Counted from the first letter of the stretch, positions 7,970 through 18,078 are shown. The stretch is 64,000 nt of DNA from Colwellia sp. 12G3 (GCF_002836775.1 NZ_PJAQ01000032.1:62001-126000), one strand, 5' to 3'. The notes: generated by a model from the letters alone, not told the origin. Program-made: numbers and translations.

Positions 7970-9601
7970 ATGTATCCATTTATGAATGCTTTTAAATCGC
8001 TCTCTATACAATTTAAGATTTTACTGATCCCAACGGTAGGTGCTCTAGGTTTTTGTATCTATTTAATGATGAGTATTCTTGCCATGTCTACCATTGTTGA
8101 TCAAGTTGATAGGGCTTACAGAGTTGAATATCAACTGTTGAAAACCTCCGAATATAGCTTAGTTCGGCTGGATAAAATTAAAGAAACATTTGGCAATGCA
8201 GTCACCATGGGGGAAGGTGACTTGCTTGATGATGCAACAGGCTTTGCACAAGAAATTAAAGATAAGATTAACGTAACTATCCCTATTGACGATGAGAGTG
8301 CTGCTTTTTTACGTCAGCTGTTGACTAATTTTGATCAGTATTTTAATAAAGCGTATGCGCTATCTAAAGAAATGGTTGAAGGTACTGCCGATTTTTCTAC
8401 CTTAGGGCAGCGTAGTAAAGAAATGTCAGACCAATTAGCGCTGCTTCAAAATGATCTAAACAAGTTCCAATCTCAACGTTATGCATCTTTTACTGCTTCT
8501 TTTGAATCAATGTCAGAACAAGCAGAGTCAACGTCATCTTCGGGTCTTATTGTGGGCACAATCACTATCATTTTACTGTTCGCTGTAGCAATTCCAATTG
8601 CTCGGGCTATTCGTTCTAATTTGAAAGATGTTATTGATTCATTGCAAGACATAGCCCAAGAAAATGGCGATTTAACCGTAAGGCTATCGACAACAAGTAC
8701 CGATGAAATCGGGGATTTAGTTTTTTGGTTTAACAGTTTTATTGAGAAATTACAGGGTGTTATTAAAAAGGTTGTTGATACCGCCTTACCTTTGGCTGAG
8801 AACTCTAAAACGATCCAGCGCTTGTCTGAACAAACAATTAACACATTTCAGCGTCAATCAGATAGTGTTTTGCAATCAAGGCAGTCTGTTGAAGAAATGA
8901 GTCTTAGTGTGGCAGACATCACAACTAATGCAGCAGAGGCTGCCGATTCAGCTCGAAACGCTAGCGAAGAAGCGAATAAAGGTAAACAGGTTGTTGAAAT
9001 TACCGTACAAGGCATTAGAGAGCTTGCTGATAATGTTACTCAATCGGCAGAGACTATTTTACAACTCCAAGAAGACACTAATAAAGTCAATGTTGTACTT
9101 GAGGTCATTCGAGGTATTGCAGAGCAGACTAATCTTTTAGCACTTAATGCAGCGATAGAAGCCGCGAGAGCAGGAGAACAAGGGCGTGGTTTTGCTGTTG
9201 TTGCTGACGAGGTTAGAAACCTTGCTTCTCGTACTCAAGAGTCTACTGAGCAAATCAATCAAATGTTAGAGCAACTTCAAGGCGCAGCGAGTAAAGCTGT
9301 AACTATGATGGGAAACTCTCAAGCCAGTGTAGAAGCGAGTGTTAAAAGTGCAAATATCGCGGGTGAAAGTTTAGTATCTATCACTGAGACTGTGAACACT
9401 ATTACGGATATGAATGGCGCGATAGCAGTTGCTACAGAGGAACAACATCAAGTATCAGGATTAATGGTAGGTCATGTAGAGGATATTCAAGGTTGTGCTG
9501 ACGAAGCCTCTGCAGCCTCCGCTGAAATCGCCCTAGTAAGTAATAAATTAGCTGAGTTATCCTCTGAATTAGAGGAAGTAGCTCGTCAGTTTAAAGTCTA
9601 A
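7970..9601 (+). CDS. Methyl-accepting chemotaxis protein
   Basis: 543 residues. TM1 spans about 18-38, followed by a periplasmic helical domain of about 145 residues, TM2 at about 187-207 and a HAMP domain ([20 protein letters not shown]). The cytoplasmic coiled-coil hairpin has the highly conserved tip [20 protein letters not shown]. It senses a periplasmic signal and controls CheA through CheW. No C-terminal pentapeptide for CheR tethering is seen. An alternative start 4 codons in (MNAFKSLSI) is equally likely. A porin and a PstS-like protein follow 47 bases downstream in the same direction, suggesting the ligand is handled by those two. Confidence 0.95.
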   Translation: MYPFMNAFKSLSIQFKILLIPTVGALGFCIYLMMSILAMSTIVDQVDRAYRVEYQLLKTSEYSLVRLDKIKETFGNAVTMGEGDLLDDATGFAQEIKDKINVTIPIDDESAAFLRQLLTNFDQYFNKAYALSKEMVEGTADFSTLGQRSKEMSDQLALLQNDLNKFQSQRYASFTASFESMSEQAESTSSSGLIVGTITIILLFAVAIPIARAIRSNLKDVIDSLQDIAQENGDLTVRLSTTSTDEIGDLVFWFNSFIEKLQGVIKKVVDTALPLAENSKTIQRLSEQTINTFQRQSDSVLQSRQSVEEMSLSVADITTNAAEAADSARNASEEANKGKQVVEITVQGIRELADNVTQSAETILQLQEDTNKVNVVLEVIRGIAEQTNLLALNAAIEAARAGEQGRGFAVVADEVRNLASRTQESTEQINQMLEQLQGAASKAVTMMGNSQASVEASVKSANIAGESLVSITETVNTITDMNGAIAVATEEQHQVSGLMVGHVEDIQGCADEASAASAEIALVSNKLAELSSELEEVARQFKV

Positions 9602-9648
9602 TAGTTAATGACTGTCACAATAAAATCAACAATAACGGAAGGTATAAC

Positions 9649-10782
9649 ATGAAACAAAAGATAAAGGTTCTAGGCTTATGTAGTGCTTTAGCTGTCAGCA
9701 GTGTCCAGGCTGAAATCGAGTTCAACGGTTTTGCTAATATTGTTGCAGGCACCACAACCTCAAGCGATGAATCACTCTACGGATTTGACGACAAATTTGA
9801 CTTTAAAAATGGCTCATTGTTTGCTTTGCAGGCAACAAGTGATCTTGGTGATGGCTTTGGCGTTACAGCACAAATTATCGCTCGCGGTGAGAATGAATGG
9901 AGTCCAGAGTTTGAATGGGCCTATGTAAGTTATAATGCCACAGACGAGCTTAGGTTTTTAGTAGGCCGTCAGCGTGTTCCGTTTTATATGTATTCAGATT
10001 TTTTAGATGTTTCTTACGCCTATCCTTGGATAACACCACCAGAGGGGGTATATAGTGTTCCATTTGATACATTTGATGGATTGGGTGCCATTTACTCAAC
10101 AAGTATTGGGGAGTTTGATACTACAGTACAGTTTATTTACGGCGGTAATAGTGATGATTTAGTTGCCTTGGATAATGCGCCAGCTGATTTTGAAGACTTA
10201 ATGGGGTTATCAATTACCATCAATAGAGAATGGTTGACCTTACGTGCCGGTTATATTCAAACCAACATGAATATCATTACAGATAGTGGTCCTCTTTATG
10301 CTCCATGGGCTGCGAGTGGCTTTGTTGATGTAGCAAATAATTTTGTTATCGAAGATGATACCGGTGATTTTATAGAACTCGGTTTCCAAGTTGACTATGA
10401 AAACATTCTGCTCATTGGTGAATACACTTCATTAACGTTAGATGGAACGCCAATAGCAGATGCAGATAGTTATTATTTAATGGCAGGCTATCGCTTGGAC
10501 AATATATTAGTTCATATTACGTATGGCGTTGATGATGACGCTAAAGACTCTATAACTGGAGGGGTTCCGTCTGGTGTTAGCCCTCAACTAGATGGTTTGA
10601 TTGCAGTTACTAATGGATTTACTAATTCACTAACTCAAGAGCAATCTTATTACACTATGGGGTTACGATGGGACTTTCATGATTCCACCGCATTAAAGTT
10701 TGAATATACCAGTTATTCAAATGACTTAGATAGTACCAAAGATGCCGGATTATTCCGTACCGCTATTGTAACTGTGTTTTAG
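9649..10782 (+). CDS. Outer-membrane porin-like beta-barrel protein
   Basis: 377 residues: signal peptide MKQKIKVLGLCSALAVSSVQA, then alternating hydrophobic/polar strands rich in Tyr, Asp and Gly, ending in a C-terminal Phe (AIVTVF) typical of outer-membrane barrels. The segment FLVGRQRVPFYMYSDFLDVSY has a close counterpart in the porin at 28.5 kb (VRLGRTAPDLFLLTEYRDVDF), so the two are paralogues. GGAAGG lies before the ATG. It sits between a chemoreceptor and a PstS-like protein and probably admits the ligand. Solute unknown. Confidence 0.82.
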   Translation: MKQKIKVLGLCSALAVSSVQAEIEFNGFANIVAGTTTSSDESLYGFDDKFDFKNGSLFALQATSDLGDGFGVTAQIIARGENEWSPEFEWAYVSYNATDELRFLVGRQRVPFYMYSDFLDVSYAYPWITPPEGVYSVPFDTFDGLGAIYSTSIGEFDTTVQFIYGGNSDDLVALDNAPADFEDLMGLSITINREWLTLRAGYIQTNMNIITDSGPLYAPWAASGFVDVANNFVIEDDTGDFIELGFQVDYENILLIGEYTSLTLDGTPIADADSYYLMAGYRLDNILVHITYGVDDDAKDSITGGVPSGVSPQLDGLIAVTNGFTNSLTQEQSYYTMGLRWDFHDSTALKFEYTSYSNDLDSTKDAGLFRTAIVTVF

Positions 10783-10790
10783 GAGGTCTT

Positions 10791-11207
10791 ATGAAATTTA
10801 TTATCAGTATTTTATTATTAACGTCTTTAGCTATTTCACATACCTGTTATGCGGATGTTTCTATTGTAGTCAATACCGCTAATGGAGGTGCTATATCTGA
10901 TACCGAAATTTCTCGATTATTTTTAGGGAAATTGAAAAAATTCAGTGACGGAGAGTCTGCAATACCTATTAATTCAAAAGCGGGTACAGCAGCTCGGGTG
11001 GTTTTTGAAGAAAAGGTACTTAACAAAAGCTCGAGCCAAATAAAAGCGTATTGGTCTAAGAGGGTTTTTTCAGGAAAAGGTAATCCTCCCACTGAAGTAG
11101 ACAATGATGCGGCAGTACTTTCTTTTGTTGCAGAGAACACAGGCGCTATAGGATATGTTGATGCAGCAAGTGTTGATGGTACTGTGAAAGTGGTGAAAAC
11201 GTTCTAG
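10791..11207 (+). CDS. Small PstS-like periplasmic protein (single PBP-like domain)
   Basis: 138 residues with signal peptide (ends CYA-DVSIVV). The mature part resembles one lobe of phosphate-type binding proteins: VVNTANGGAISDTEISRLFLGK, an AYWSKRVFSGKG segment and TGAIGYVDA near the end. True PstS is about 320 residues, so this is not a full ABC binding protein, and no ABC permease is nearby. A strong AGGAGG lies 5 bases before the ATG, and the porin stop is 8 bases upstream. A paralogue at 29.75 kb also follows a porin. It may present a ligand to the chemoreceptor; that is inference. Confidence 0.75.
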   Translation: MKFIISILLLTSLAISHTCYADVSIVVNTANGGAISDTEISRLFLGKLKKFSDGESAIPINSKAGTAARVVFEEKVLNKSSSQIKAYWSKRVFSGKGNPPTEVDNDAAVLSFVAENTGAIGYVDAASVDGTVKVVKTF

Positions 11208-11265
11208 ATAAAAATCCTACTTATTAGTCGAAATATTTGACTACGTATTTTAAAGGCCGCGAAAT

Positions 11266-11310
11266 AAAAAAGAAGGTCTGCTTAATAGAATTAAGCAGAC
11301 CTTCTTTTTT
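11266..11310. terminator. Bidirectional terminator between PstS-like gene and kdkA
   Basis: A perfect stem of 21 bp (AAAAAAGAAGGTCTGCTTAA with its complement) around a 3-base loop. The A run on one side and T run on the other let it work for both convergent genes. Confidence 0.95.
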
Positions 11311-11406
11311 ATATGAACTAAGCAATCATTGAATGTGGTAAATGTAAGATATTTCATTAAAACGTCGAGAGACTCGCTTTATTTTTATTCTGTTCAGCCT
11401 GCAAAA

Positions 11407-12168
11407 TTAATTGCTACGATTATACCCCTTCATTAATGTTTGCCAGTTTTGTTCAGTAAAATAAAATTTTTCTAACTTATTTAATTCTTTTAAGAATGAA
11501 CGTTGTAAACGTGCCATGTTAGCTTGCTTCCAACTCGTATTAACAGGGTTAGTACGTAATTCACCGCGATCAAAGTCGATTAAAAAAACCTGTTCTTTAT
11601 CATCAAGTAAAATATTATGACTGTTTAAATCATGGTGATAAATCCCATGGTGATGAAAGCGTTTAATAGTGGCACCAATGCGTCGCCAAACATCATCAAC
11701 TAACGCTTTTACACTTAAAATGGCTACTAAATCTTGGGCTTGTTGAATACGGCTGGAAAGCAAGTCAGCTTTGTAACTTAAGCCATGTTGAACAACTCGA
11801 TAGGCTATTGGCTCAGGAGCAGGAAGTTGTAACGTTTGCATATGGCGCAATAGGGCAAACTCACAAGCGGCGCGGGTACTTTCTAAACCACTAAACCAGT
11901 AGGAGTCTTTATTGATTTTACCCATTAAACCACCACGGTAATAATGGCGTAATACCCAGTCATGTTGAATGCTATTGTTATCACTATAGGCGACAAACCA
12001 AGTGGTGCCACGACCTTGCGCTGAACCGGTTACTGCCTCTTTTTGTTGCCAATAACTTGGGCTAAGCATGTCGGCACTGAAATCAGTAATGAGGGTTTCA
12101 TTGAAAAAACAAGCAACCTTGCCTTGTTCAAGTTTAGAAAATTGTGCGGTCGGTATCGCTTGACTCAC
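11407..12168 (-). CDS. kdkA: 3-deoxy-D-manno-octulosonic acid (Kdo) kinase
   Basis: 253 residues. The kinase-like catalytic loop HHHGIYHHDLNSHNILL and metal motif FLIDFDRGELR are intact. GRGTTWFV and HYYRGGLMGKI near the N-terminus match the KdkA/RfaP-type fold. The enzyme phosphorylates Kdo at position 4 in the inner core of LPS at the cytoplasmic face of the inner membrane. Its start overlaps the waaA stop by 4 bases, so both are cotranslated. Single phosphorylated Kdo cores are typical of organisms with this pair. Confidence 0.92.
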   Translation of the reverse strand: MSQAIPTAQFSKLEQGKVACFFNETLITDFSADMLSPSYWQQKEAVTGSAQGRGTTWFVAYSDNNSIQHDWVLRHYYRGGLMGKINKDSYWFSGLESTRAACEFALLRHMQTLQLPAPEPIAYRVVQHGLSYKADLLSSRIQQAQDLVAILSVKALVDDVWRRIGATIKRFHHHGIYHHDLNSHNILLDDKEQVFLIDFDRGELRTNPVNTSWKQANMARLQRSFLKELNKLEKFYFTEQNWQTLMKGYNRSN

Positions 12169-13520
12169 GCGTTATCTCCTACAGAATTTGGAGTAGTGTC
12201 AGTATTAATAGTGTCAATATCAATAGGAATCTTGGGCAGAAGCTTTATTACTTGAGCCAAGGTTTTTTCACTGGCTCCTTGGTTAGCTAATACTACTTTT
12301 AGTGCACTTTCACCAAGCATTTTTTGTAGGATTGGTTGTTGTAATAAGGTACTAACTTCATTGACAAGTTGAGTGCTAGGTTCGTCCGCTGAAAGCTCAA
12401 TAATGGCATTTTCTTGTCTTAACTGCTGCATTATTTCGTTGAAGTTACTCATGTTGTAACCAACGATAACAGGCTTATTAAATAATGCGGGCTCTAACGG
12501 ATTGTGACCACCGACTTCACTGAAACTGCCGCCTATAGTGACGATATCACATAAATCAAAGGCGGCCATTAATTCACCTAGGCTATCAAGCAACCAAACT
12601 TGTTCATCACTAATTACGGTGTTTTCACTGCGCTTTGCTAATGAAAAACCTTGTTCAAGACAAAGGTTGGCGACTTGCTGAAAACGTTCTGGATGGCGCG
12701 GTACTAAAACTAATAACAGTTGAGGATATTGAGTTAACAAATCCTTAAAGGCCGCTAAGGCAATTTTTTCATCGCCATCATGTGTACTGGCGATTAACCA
12801 AATTTTTCTTCTGGATTGGCTATCATCAGTAACAAGTAACTTGGCTAACTCAGCCTTTTTATTGATAACTTGCTCATTAACTGTGATATCGAATTTCAAG
12901 TTACCACTATTTATGCATCGATCTGCCTGCGCACCTAGCAGCAAAAAGTGCGATAAATTCTCTTGGCTTTGCGTGAGTATTTTGTTGAAACGGTTTAAGC
13001 AAGGTTCAATTAGCGGGCTAATTTTTTGGTAGCTCTTTAATGATTTTTGCGATAAACGGCCGTTAATTAATAATAATGTAATATTTTTCTGTGCACATTG
13101 GGCAATTAAGTTCGGCCATAATTCGGTTTCCATGAAAATCATCATTTCAGGTTTGAGTCGTTGCAGAAATAATGCCGTGCAGGGAAATAGGTCTAGCGGT
13201 AAATAACCGTGCTGAACACGATCACCAAAGAGCTTCACTATTTGTGCTGAGCCGGTTGGTGTAAACGACGTTATGGTGATGGGTAAATTAGGATAATTGA
13301 GTAGTAATTTGTCGATAAAGCTTTTTAACGCAATAACTTCACCAACACTGGCGGCATGTACAACAATGCCACCTTGCTTGTAGGGATTTGGAAATAAGCC
13401 CAAGCGTTCTAGCAGACGTTGACGATAAGCTTTGTTGTTTTTAGATCGAACGAGTAAGAAAACCAGTAATAATGGGCATAATAGCAATAGTAAGAGACGG
13501 TAAATTAGCAAGGAAATCAT
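12165..13520 (-). CDS. waaA: Kdo transferase (lipid IVA 3-deoxy-D-manno-octulosonic acid transferase)
   Basis: 451 residues, slightly longer than the usual 420-430 because of a tail after KLLPKIP. One N-terminal membrane anchor (LLLLLLCPLLLVFLLV) is followed by GT-B fold motifs: HAASVGEVIALKSF, FMETELWPNLI, ASTHDGDEKIAL, VPRHPERF and IGGSFSEVGGHNPLEPA. It transfers Kdo from CMP-Kdo to lipid IVA. It forms an operon with kdkA. Confidence 0.97.
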   Translation of the reverse strand: MISLLIYRLLLLLLCPLLLVFLLVRSKNNKAYRQRLLERLGLFPNPYKQGGIVVHAASVGEVIALKSFIDKLLLNYPNLPITITSFTPTGSAQIVKLFGDRVQHGYLPLDLFPCTALFLQRLKPEMMIFMETELWPNLIAQCAQKNITLLLINGRLSQKSLKSYQKISPLIEPCLNRFNKILTQSQENLSHFLLLGAQADRCINSGNLKFDITVNEQVINKKAELAKLLVTDDSQSRRKIWLIASTHDGDEKIALAAFKDLLTQYPQLLLVLVPRHPERFQQVANLCLEQGFSLAKRSENTVISDEQVWLLDSLGELMAAFDLCDIVTIGGSFSEVGGHNPLEPALFNKPVIVGYNMSNFNEIMQQLRQENAIIELSADEPSTQLVNEVSTLLQQPILQKMLGESALKVVLANQGASEKTLAQVIKLLPKIPIDIDTINTDTTPNSVGDNA

Positions 13521-13594
13521 ATCGGTGGATATTGCTCTATAATAAGTTTATCGGTAGATTATACCAAAGGGTTTCCAAATAAGCGTTAGCAATT

Positions 13595-14485
13595 ATGATA
13601 GTAAAAATGATGCAGCAAAAATTAATGAAAATCGTAGCGACCGCTAAAATAAAACAAGCTTGTTACTTTTGCTTGTTAGCGGTTCACAGCTTTTCAATGT
13701 CTGCCAATGCACAAAGCGTATCTTTACCCAATACGTTTGCTGAAAAAGCTGCCGCTGAACAGGATACAATTAAGGCTAAACTTCAATATCAAGTCAAGTT
13801 TAAGGCACGTGCTGATCATGATTTTTTATTAACGGCAGATTATCGGTTTTTACCCAATAAAGCATCGGCTCAACATATGCCCGGTGTCATTGTTTTACAT
13901 GATTGCCATAGTGATCGAACAAAATATAAAACACTATCAATAAGTATCGCCCAGCAAGGCTTACATACCTTATCGCTCGACCTTCGCGGTTATGGTAATA
14001 GTGTTGACCAAGGATATTCTCATTTAGCAGTGAAAAAAAATGCGAAGGATATTGTTAGTTATCAAACAGAAGTGGCTGTTTTAATGTCTTATTGGTCAGA
14101 AGATTTATTGGCAGCTTATAACTTTTTACGTAGTAAAGTTGATAATAGTCAGGGGATTTCAATTGTTGCCAATGGTTGTGCCGGCGCTTATGCAGTGGCG
14201 TTAGCTGAAAACGTGCACATAAATTCAATGGTGTTATTAACCCCAGAGATGTCTTATGCCGATAAAGAGCGCTATAAGAATCTTGTCGATATCCCTAGTT
14301 ATTTTATTAGCTCTGCTCAACATGCTATGAGTTATGCTACCGCTCAGGAACTCTTTACTTGGAATGGCTCCAAAGATTCAAAACAGCAAGTATACAAAGG
14401 TGACAGACAAAATTATCAAATAATCAACGCTAATAAGTATTTGGTTGATGATATTGCACTGTGGCTGAAGTTTACTTTACGCTAA
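13595..14485 (+). CDS. Secreted alpha/beta hydrolase-fold protein with Cys at the nucleophile elbow
   Basis: 296 residues; several Met codons precede a signal peptide ending near SANA. The fold is seen in VIVLHDCHSD (oxyanion region) and LSLDLRGYGNS. Where a Ser nucleophile would sit the protein reads VANGCAGAYAVAL, giving Cys as in dienelactone hydrolases. The acid/His positions are hard to place. It is divergent from waaA with a 74-base gap. It may be an active cysteine-type hydrolase or a degenerate one. Substrate unknown. Confidence 0.65.
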   Translation: MIVKMMQQKLMKIVATAKIKQACYFCLLAVHSFSMSANAQSVSLPNTFAEKAAAEQDTIKAKLQYQVKFKARADHDFLLTADYRFLPNKASAQHMPGVIVLHDCHSDRTKYKTLSISIAQQGLHTLSLDLRGYGNSVDQGYSHLAVKKNAKDIVSYQTEVAVLMSYWSEDLLAAYNFLRSKVDNSQGISIVANGCAGAYAVALAENVHINSMVLLTPEMSYADKERYKNLVDIPSYFISSAQHAMSYATAQELFTWNGSKDSKQQVYKGDRQNYQIINANKYLVDDIALWLKFTLR

Positions 14486-14586
14486 AAATATCCGACGAAA
14501 ATCGACACCACATCATCTGCATATAAGTTAACTCGATTAATTAGTGTCATATTTACGCCGAGGGTTTAGGTGTCAAAATGGTCGCT

Positions 14587-15015
14587 CTAACGCTCAAAGA
14601 TGGTATCAAGAATAATAGCAGAGTTGGTTCTTTCCACGCCTTCAGTTGAGCATACCATATTGAGTACTTCACTAAGTTTTTCTAAGGTGCTGGCTTGTAT
14701 GGTAACCAATAAATCATATTCGCCACTTATCGAATGGATATGGCTTATTTGGTGCACTTTTCGCAAGGCTATACAAATGTTTTGTCGTAAGTTTGGTTTT
14801 ACTTTTAACGAGACATTAGACGAAATTAAGCCACTGGTGTAAGCGCTGTCGAGCACAACGCTGTATGCTTTAATCACGTTATTATTTTCAAGCTTATTGA
14901 GTCGATTTTGTATAGCTGTTCTTGAAACACCCGTTGCTCTGGCGATATCTGAAACACTTGCTCTAGCATTAAGCCGTAATATTGACAGCAATTCTTCATC
15001 TTTTTCAGTTAACAA
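14587..15015 (-). CDS. Lrp/AsnC family transcriptional regulator
   Basis: About 143 residues from a TTG start (MLTEKDEELLSILRLN). The helix-turn-helix ASVSDIARATGVSRTAIQNRLNKLE is followed by a RAM ligand-binding domain with ISGEYDLLVTIQ. I moved the start inward: GGAG lies 6 bases before this TTG, whereas the 23 extra residues of the longest frame are encoded by a dispersed repeat. It is divergent from kbl-tdh, and Lrp is the known regulator of that operon in E. coli, so it probably controls threonine breakdown here. Confidence 0.9.
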   Translation of the reverse strand: MLTEKDEELLSILRLNARASVSDIARATGVSRTAIQNRLNKLENNNVIKAYSVVLDSAYTSGLISSNVSLKVKPNLRQNICIALRKVHQISHIHSISGEYDLLVTIQASTLEKLSEVLNMVCSTEGVERTNSAIILDTIFER

Positions 15016-15029
15016 ACTACACTCCACTT

Positions 15030-15232
15030 TAATGGTTATTCCCTTACAAAGCGATGCAACGAAGTAGTGATGTTGCACAAGCACTTATTCGATGGGTTTA
15101 AAATCACGTTATACGGCGCTAAATAACCAAACCATAGAATGACTATGTTTAAATTATTTGGTTTGCCTAAAGTTATTTTAATTGTCACTAAATAGCTGCA
15201 CTTTGAATGAACAAGGGTATATATTCATAATA
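15030..15232. repeat. Miniature repeat element, partial copy between lrp-like gene and kbl
   Basis: GGTTATTCCCTT and GATGCAACGAAG match copy 1 (4.3 kb). The stretch ATAGAATGACTATGTTTAAA matches the 24.8-kb copy. The right end CAAGGGTATA matches the GGGTATA terminus. The left end appears truncated near the regulator's start. Confidence 0.65.
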
Positions 15233-15250
15233 CAGCCTTTAACTTACACT

Positions 15251-15279
15251 TTGACAGGTACATATGTCAATTTAACTAT
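15251..15279 (+). promoter_or_regulatory. Candidate kbl promoter overlapped by an inverted repeat
   Basis: TTGACA at 15251-15256 is a perfect -35 box; about 17 bases on, AACTAT could be a -10. TTGACA is also the left arm of an inverted repeat whose right arm TGTCAA ends at 15270. A regulator bound here, perhaps the divergent Lrp-type protein, would block or modulate the promoter. Confidence 0.45.
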
Positions 15280-15377
15280 AAAAAAGGTCATATCCTCAAT
15301 TAGTGTCACTTTTCTTATAGTACGATCTGAGTTGATAATATGACTATTGAACAATAATAATTATTTAAGGAATTCAC

Positions 15378-16586
15378 ATGACTGGTTCTGCATCTACAAA
15401 AGGTTTTTACTCGCATTTAACTGCACAAATAGAGCAAGTAAAAGAAGACGGCTTATACAAGGCTGAGCGTATTATTACTACTGCTCAGCAGCCACAAATA
15501 GCCGTGAATACGGGTGAAGAGGTAGTAAATTTTTGTGCCAATAATTACTTAGGTTTAGCAAATCACCCTGAATTAATTGCCGCGGCAAAAACAGGCTTAG
15601 ATGAGCATGGTTTTGGTATGGCATCAGTACGCTTTATTTGTGGTACTCAAGATATCCATAAGACTTTAGAGCAAGGCATTAGTAAGTTTCTAGGTATGGA
15701 AGATACCATTTTGTACTCTTCTTGTTTTGATGCGAATGCAGGTTTATTTGAAACCTTATTAGGTCCTGAAGACGCTATTATTAGTGATGCATTAAACCAT
15801 GCCTCTATTATCGACGGTGTACGTTTATGTAAAGCTAAACGCTTCCGTTATGCCAACAATGATATGGCTGCTTTAGAGCAAAGCTTAATTGAAGCCGATG
15901 CAGCTGGCGCACGTTTCAAGTTAATTGCTACCGATGGGGTTTTCTCCATGGACGGCGTTATCGCTAACCTAAAAGGTGTTTGTGATTTAGCGGATAAATA
16001 CAATGCTATGGTAATGGTTGATGATTCACATGCCGTAGGATTTGTTGGTGAACAAGGTCGTGGTAGCCATGAGTATTGCGACGTAATGGGTCGTGTAGAC
16101 ATAATCACTGGGACTCTAGGTAAAGCCATGGGCGGTGCTTCAGGCGGTTTCACCTCAGCGAAAAAAGAAGTCGTTGAATGGTTACGTCAACGCTCTCGTC
16201 CATACTTATTTTCTAATTCATTAGCACCAGCAATTGTAAACGCTTCATTGAAAGTGCTTGAGTTATTAGCCGAAGGCGGAGAGTTGCGTAAAACGCTTAA
16301 AGACAATGCCGCCTATTTTCGAAATAGCATGGAAGCCGCAGGGTTTACTTGTGCTGGTGGTGACCATGCGATTATACCAGTAATGTTAGGTGATGCTAAA
16401 ATTGCGAGTGCAATGGCTGATCGCTTATTAGCGGAAGGTATTTACGTAATTGGTTTCTCTTTCCCGGTAGTACCTAAAGGGCAAGCGCGTATTCGTACAC
16501 AAATTTCTGCTGCACATAATAAAGCGCAGTTAGATCATGCTATTGAAGCCTTTATCCGTATTGGTAAAGAAATGGCGGTTATCTAA
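15378..16586 (+). CDS. kbl: 2-amino-3-ketobutyrate CoA ligase (glycine C-acetyltransferase)
   Basis: 402 residues. A PLP fold-type I enzyme with [33 protein letters not shown] and the PLP-lysine motif [15 protein letters not shown]. It cleaves 2-amino-3-oxobutyrate with CoA to glycine and acetyl-CoA, the second step of threonine breakdown. AAGGA precedes the ATG. It is followed by tdh, and a long hairpin lies between the two genes. Confidence 0.97.
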   Translation: MTGSASTKGFYSHLTAQIEQVKEDGLYKAERIITTAQQPQIAVNTGEEVVNFCANNYLGLANHPELIAAAKTGLDEHGFGMASVRFICGTQDIHKTLEQGISKFLGMEDTILYSSCFDANAGLFETLLGPEDAIISDALNHASIIDGVRLCKAKRFRYANNDMAALEQSLIEADAAGARFKLIATDGVFSMDGVIANLKGVCDLADKYNAMVMVDDSHAVGFVGEQGRGSHEYCDVMGRVDIITGTLGKAMGGASGGFTSAKKEVVEWLRQRSRPYLFSNSLAPAIVNASLKVLELLAEGGELRKTLKDNAAYFRNSMEAAGFTCAGGDHAIIPVMLGDAKIASAMADRLLAEGIYVIGFSFPVVPKGQARIRTQISAAHNKAQLDHAIEAFIRIGKEMAVI

Positions 16587-16593
16587 CTATCAC

Positions 16594-16637
16594 TTGTATA
16601 GCCCAATTTGTGGCACATAAGAAATTGGGCTATACAA
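16594..16637 (+). promoter_or_regulatory. Long hairpin between kbl and tdh
   Basis: A perfect 16-bp stem (TTGTATAGCCCAATTT and its complement) with a 12-base loop and no T run afterwards. Because the T-tract is missing, it is more likely an RNA-processing or stability element, or a weak attenuator, than a full terminator. Confidence 0.7.
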
Positions 16638-16675
16638 CCTGTATGTAATTGAATATTAAATAGATAGAGAACACA

Positions 16676-17731
16676 ATGAAATCTTTAGCTAAGTTAAAAG
16701 CAGAACCAGGCATCTGGATAACGAATACCGAAAAGCCAAAATTAGGCCATAATGACCTGCTGATAAAAATTAACAAAACCGCTATTTGTGGTACCGACAT
16801 TCATATTTACAATTGGGACGAATGGGCACAAAAAACCATTCCGGTACCTATGGTTGTTGGTCATGAATATGCTGGTGAAGTGGTGGGTATTGGTCAAGAA
16901 GTTAAAGGCTTTAGTTTAGGTGACCGAGTTTCAGGTGAAGGTCATATTACTTGTGGCCATTGCCGTAATTGCCGCGGTGGTCGAACGCATTTATGTCGTA
17001 ATACGGTGGGTGTTGGTGTTAATCGTGCTGGCTCATTTGCAGAATTTCTAGTGATACCTGCTTACAATGCCTTTAAATTACCGGATGAAATTTCTGATGA
17101 TTTAGCCGCAATTTTTGATCCCTTTGGTAATGCAGTTCACACCGCATTGTCATTTGATTTAGTGGGTGAAGATGTGCTAATTACTGGAGCTGGTCCTATC
17201 GGTATTATGGCCGCAGCGGTTGCTAAGCATGTTGGTGCACGTCATGTTGTAATCACCGATATTAATGAATACCGTTTAGATCTAGCACGTAAAATGGGCG
17301 CTACCCGCGCGGTTGATGTCAGTAAAGAAAATCTTGCTGATGTCATGACAGAATTAGGTATGACCGAAGGCTTTGATGTTGGTATGGAAATGTCAGGTGT
17401 TCCAATGGCCTTTACTAGCATGTTAGAAAATATGAACAATGGTGGGAAAATTGCCATGTTGGGTATTCCAGGTAGTGATATGGCCATTGATTGGAGCCAA
17501 GTTATCTTTAAAGGGCTTACCATTAAAGGTATTTATGGCCGTGAAATGTTTGAGACTTGGTATAAAATGGCAAGTTTGATTCAATCGGGCTTAGATCTCA
17601 GTCCAATTATTACCCATCATTACAATATCGATGACTTTCAACAGGGCTTTGATATGATGCGCTCTGGTCAATCTGGCAAGGTTATTTTAGATTGGACTGA
17701 TACCACTCCGCATAAAGAAGTGACCACTTAG
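16676..17731 (+). CDS. tdh: L-threonine 3-dehydrogenase
   Basis: 351 residues. A zinc medium-chain dehydrogenase: [15 protein letters not shown] and [11 protein letters not shown] hold catalytic-zinc ligands, four cysteines at [15 protein letters not shown] hold the structural zinc, and [18 protein letters not shown] binds NAD. It oxidises threonine to 2-amino-3-oxobutyrate for Kbl. The C-terminus is about 8 residues longer than in E. coli. Confidence 0.97.
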   Translation: MKSLAKLKAEPGIWITNTEKPKLGHNDLLIKINKTAICGTDIHIYNWDEWAQKTIPVPMVVGHEYAGEVVGIGQEVKGFSLGDRVSGEGHITCGHCRNCRGGRTHLCRNTVGVGVNRAGSFAEFLVIPAYNAFKLPDEISDDLAAIFDPFGNAVHTALSFDLVGEDVLITGAGPIGIMAAAVAKHVGARHVVITDINEYRLDLARKMGATRAVDVSKENLADVMTELGMTEGFDVGMEMSGVPMAFTSMLENMNNGGKIAMLGIPGSDMAIDWSQVIFKGLTIKGIYGREMFETWYKMASLIQSGLDLSPIITHHYNIDDFQQGFDMMRSGQSGKVILDWTDTTPHKEVTT

Positions 17732-17814
17732 AATGACATGCTCGACATTAGAACAAGCAAAATGAGTCTAGATATAGTCACTCTATATTTATCTCATTTG
17801 GTGACGTTATCATG

Positions 17815-18013
17815 GTGTGCATGCATTCCCAAGGGCGAGTTTTAAAGGCTTATATACAGCGTTATTGATTTTGCTAAGGACGCTACATGGATGTTGCTTA
17901 ATAGAGAACGCAGGAGCAGTTTCTCCTGAACAACCATTACCTGTAATCAATGCCTTGCCTATAAACCTTTAAACTCTCGCTAAGCGATCACTTTCTTATA
18001 CGGATTGGTATTA
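17815..18013. repeat. Miniature repeat element, partial copy downstream of tdh
   Basis: GGGCGAGTTTTAAAGGCTTA, GCGTTATTGATTTTG and CAATGCCTTGCCTATAAACC match copy 1 in the same orientation. The right end reads GGATTGGTATTA, like the ATTGGTAT-type ends of the 24.8-kb copy. A unique insert (about 17880-17935) interrupts the core. No other gene is seen in the 418-base gap before glpE. Confidence 0.7.
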
Positions 18014-18038
18014 ATTCGTTATACTAGTGTCTGTTGAA

Positions 18039-18078
18039 AAAAAGCATCTACTCACCTTAGTGCTAGTAGATGCTTTTT
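18039..18078 (+). terminator. Terminator downstream of kbl-tdh
   Basis: A perfect 14-bp stem AAAAAGCATCTACT / AGTAGATGCTTTTT with a 12-base loop, T run included in the right arm. It separates the tdh unit from glpE-glpG. Confidence 0.9.

Noticed and set aside
10791-11207. Calling the short PstS-like protein a phosphate transporter component
   Set aside because: It is less than half the normal length and no phosphate ABC genes are nearby.
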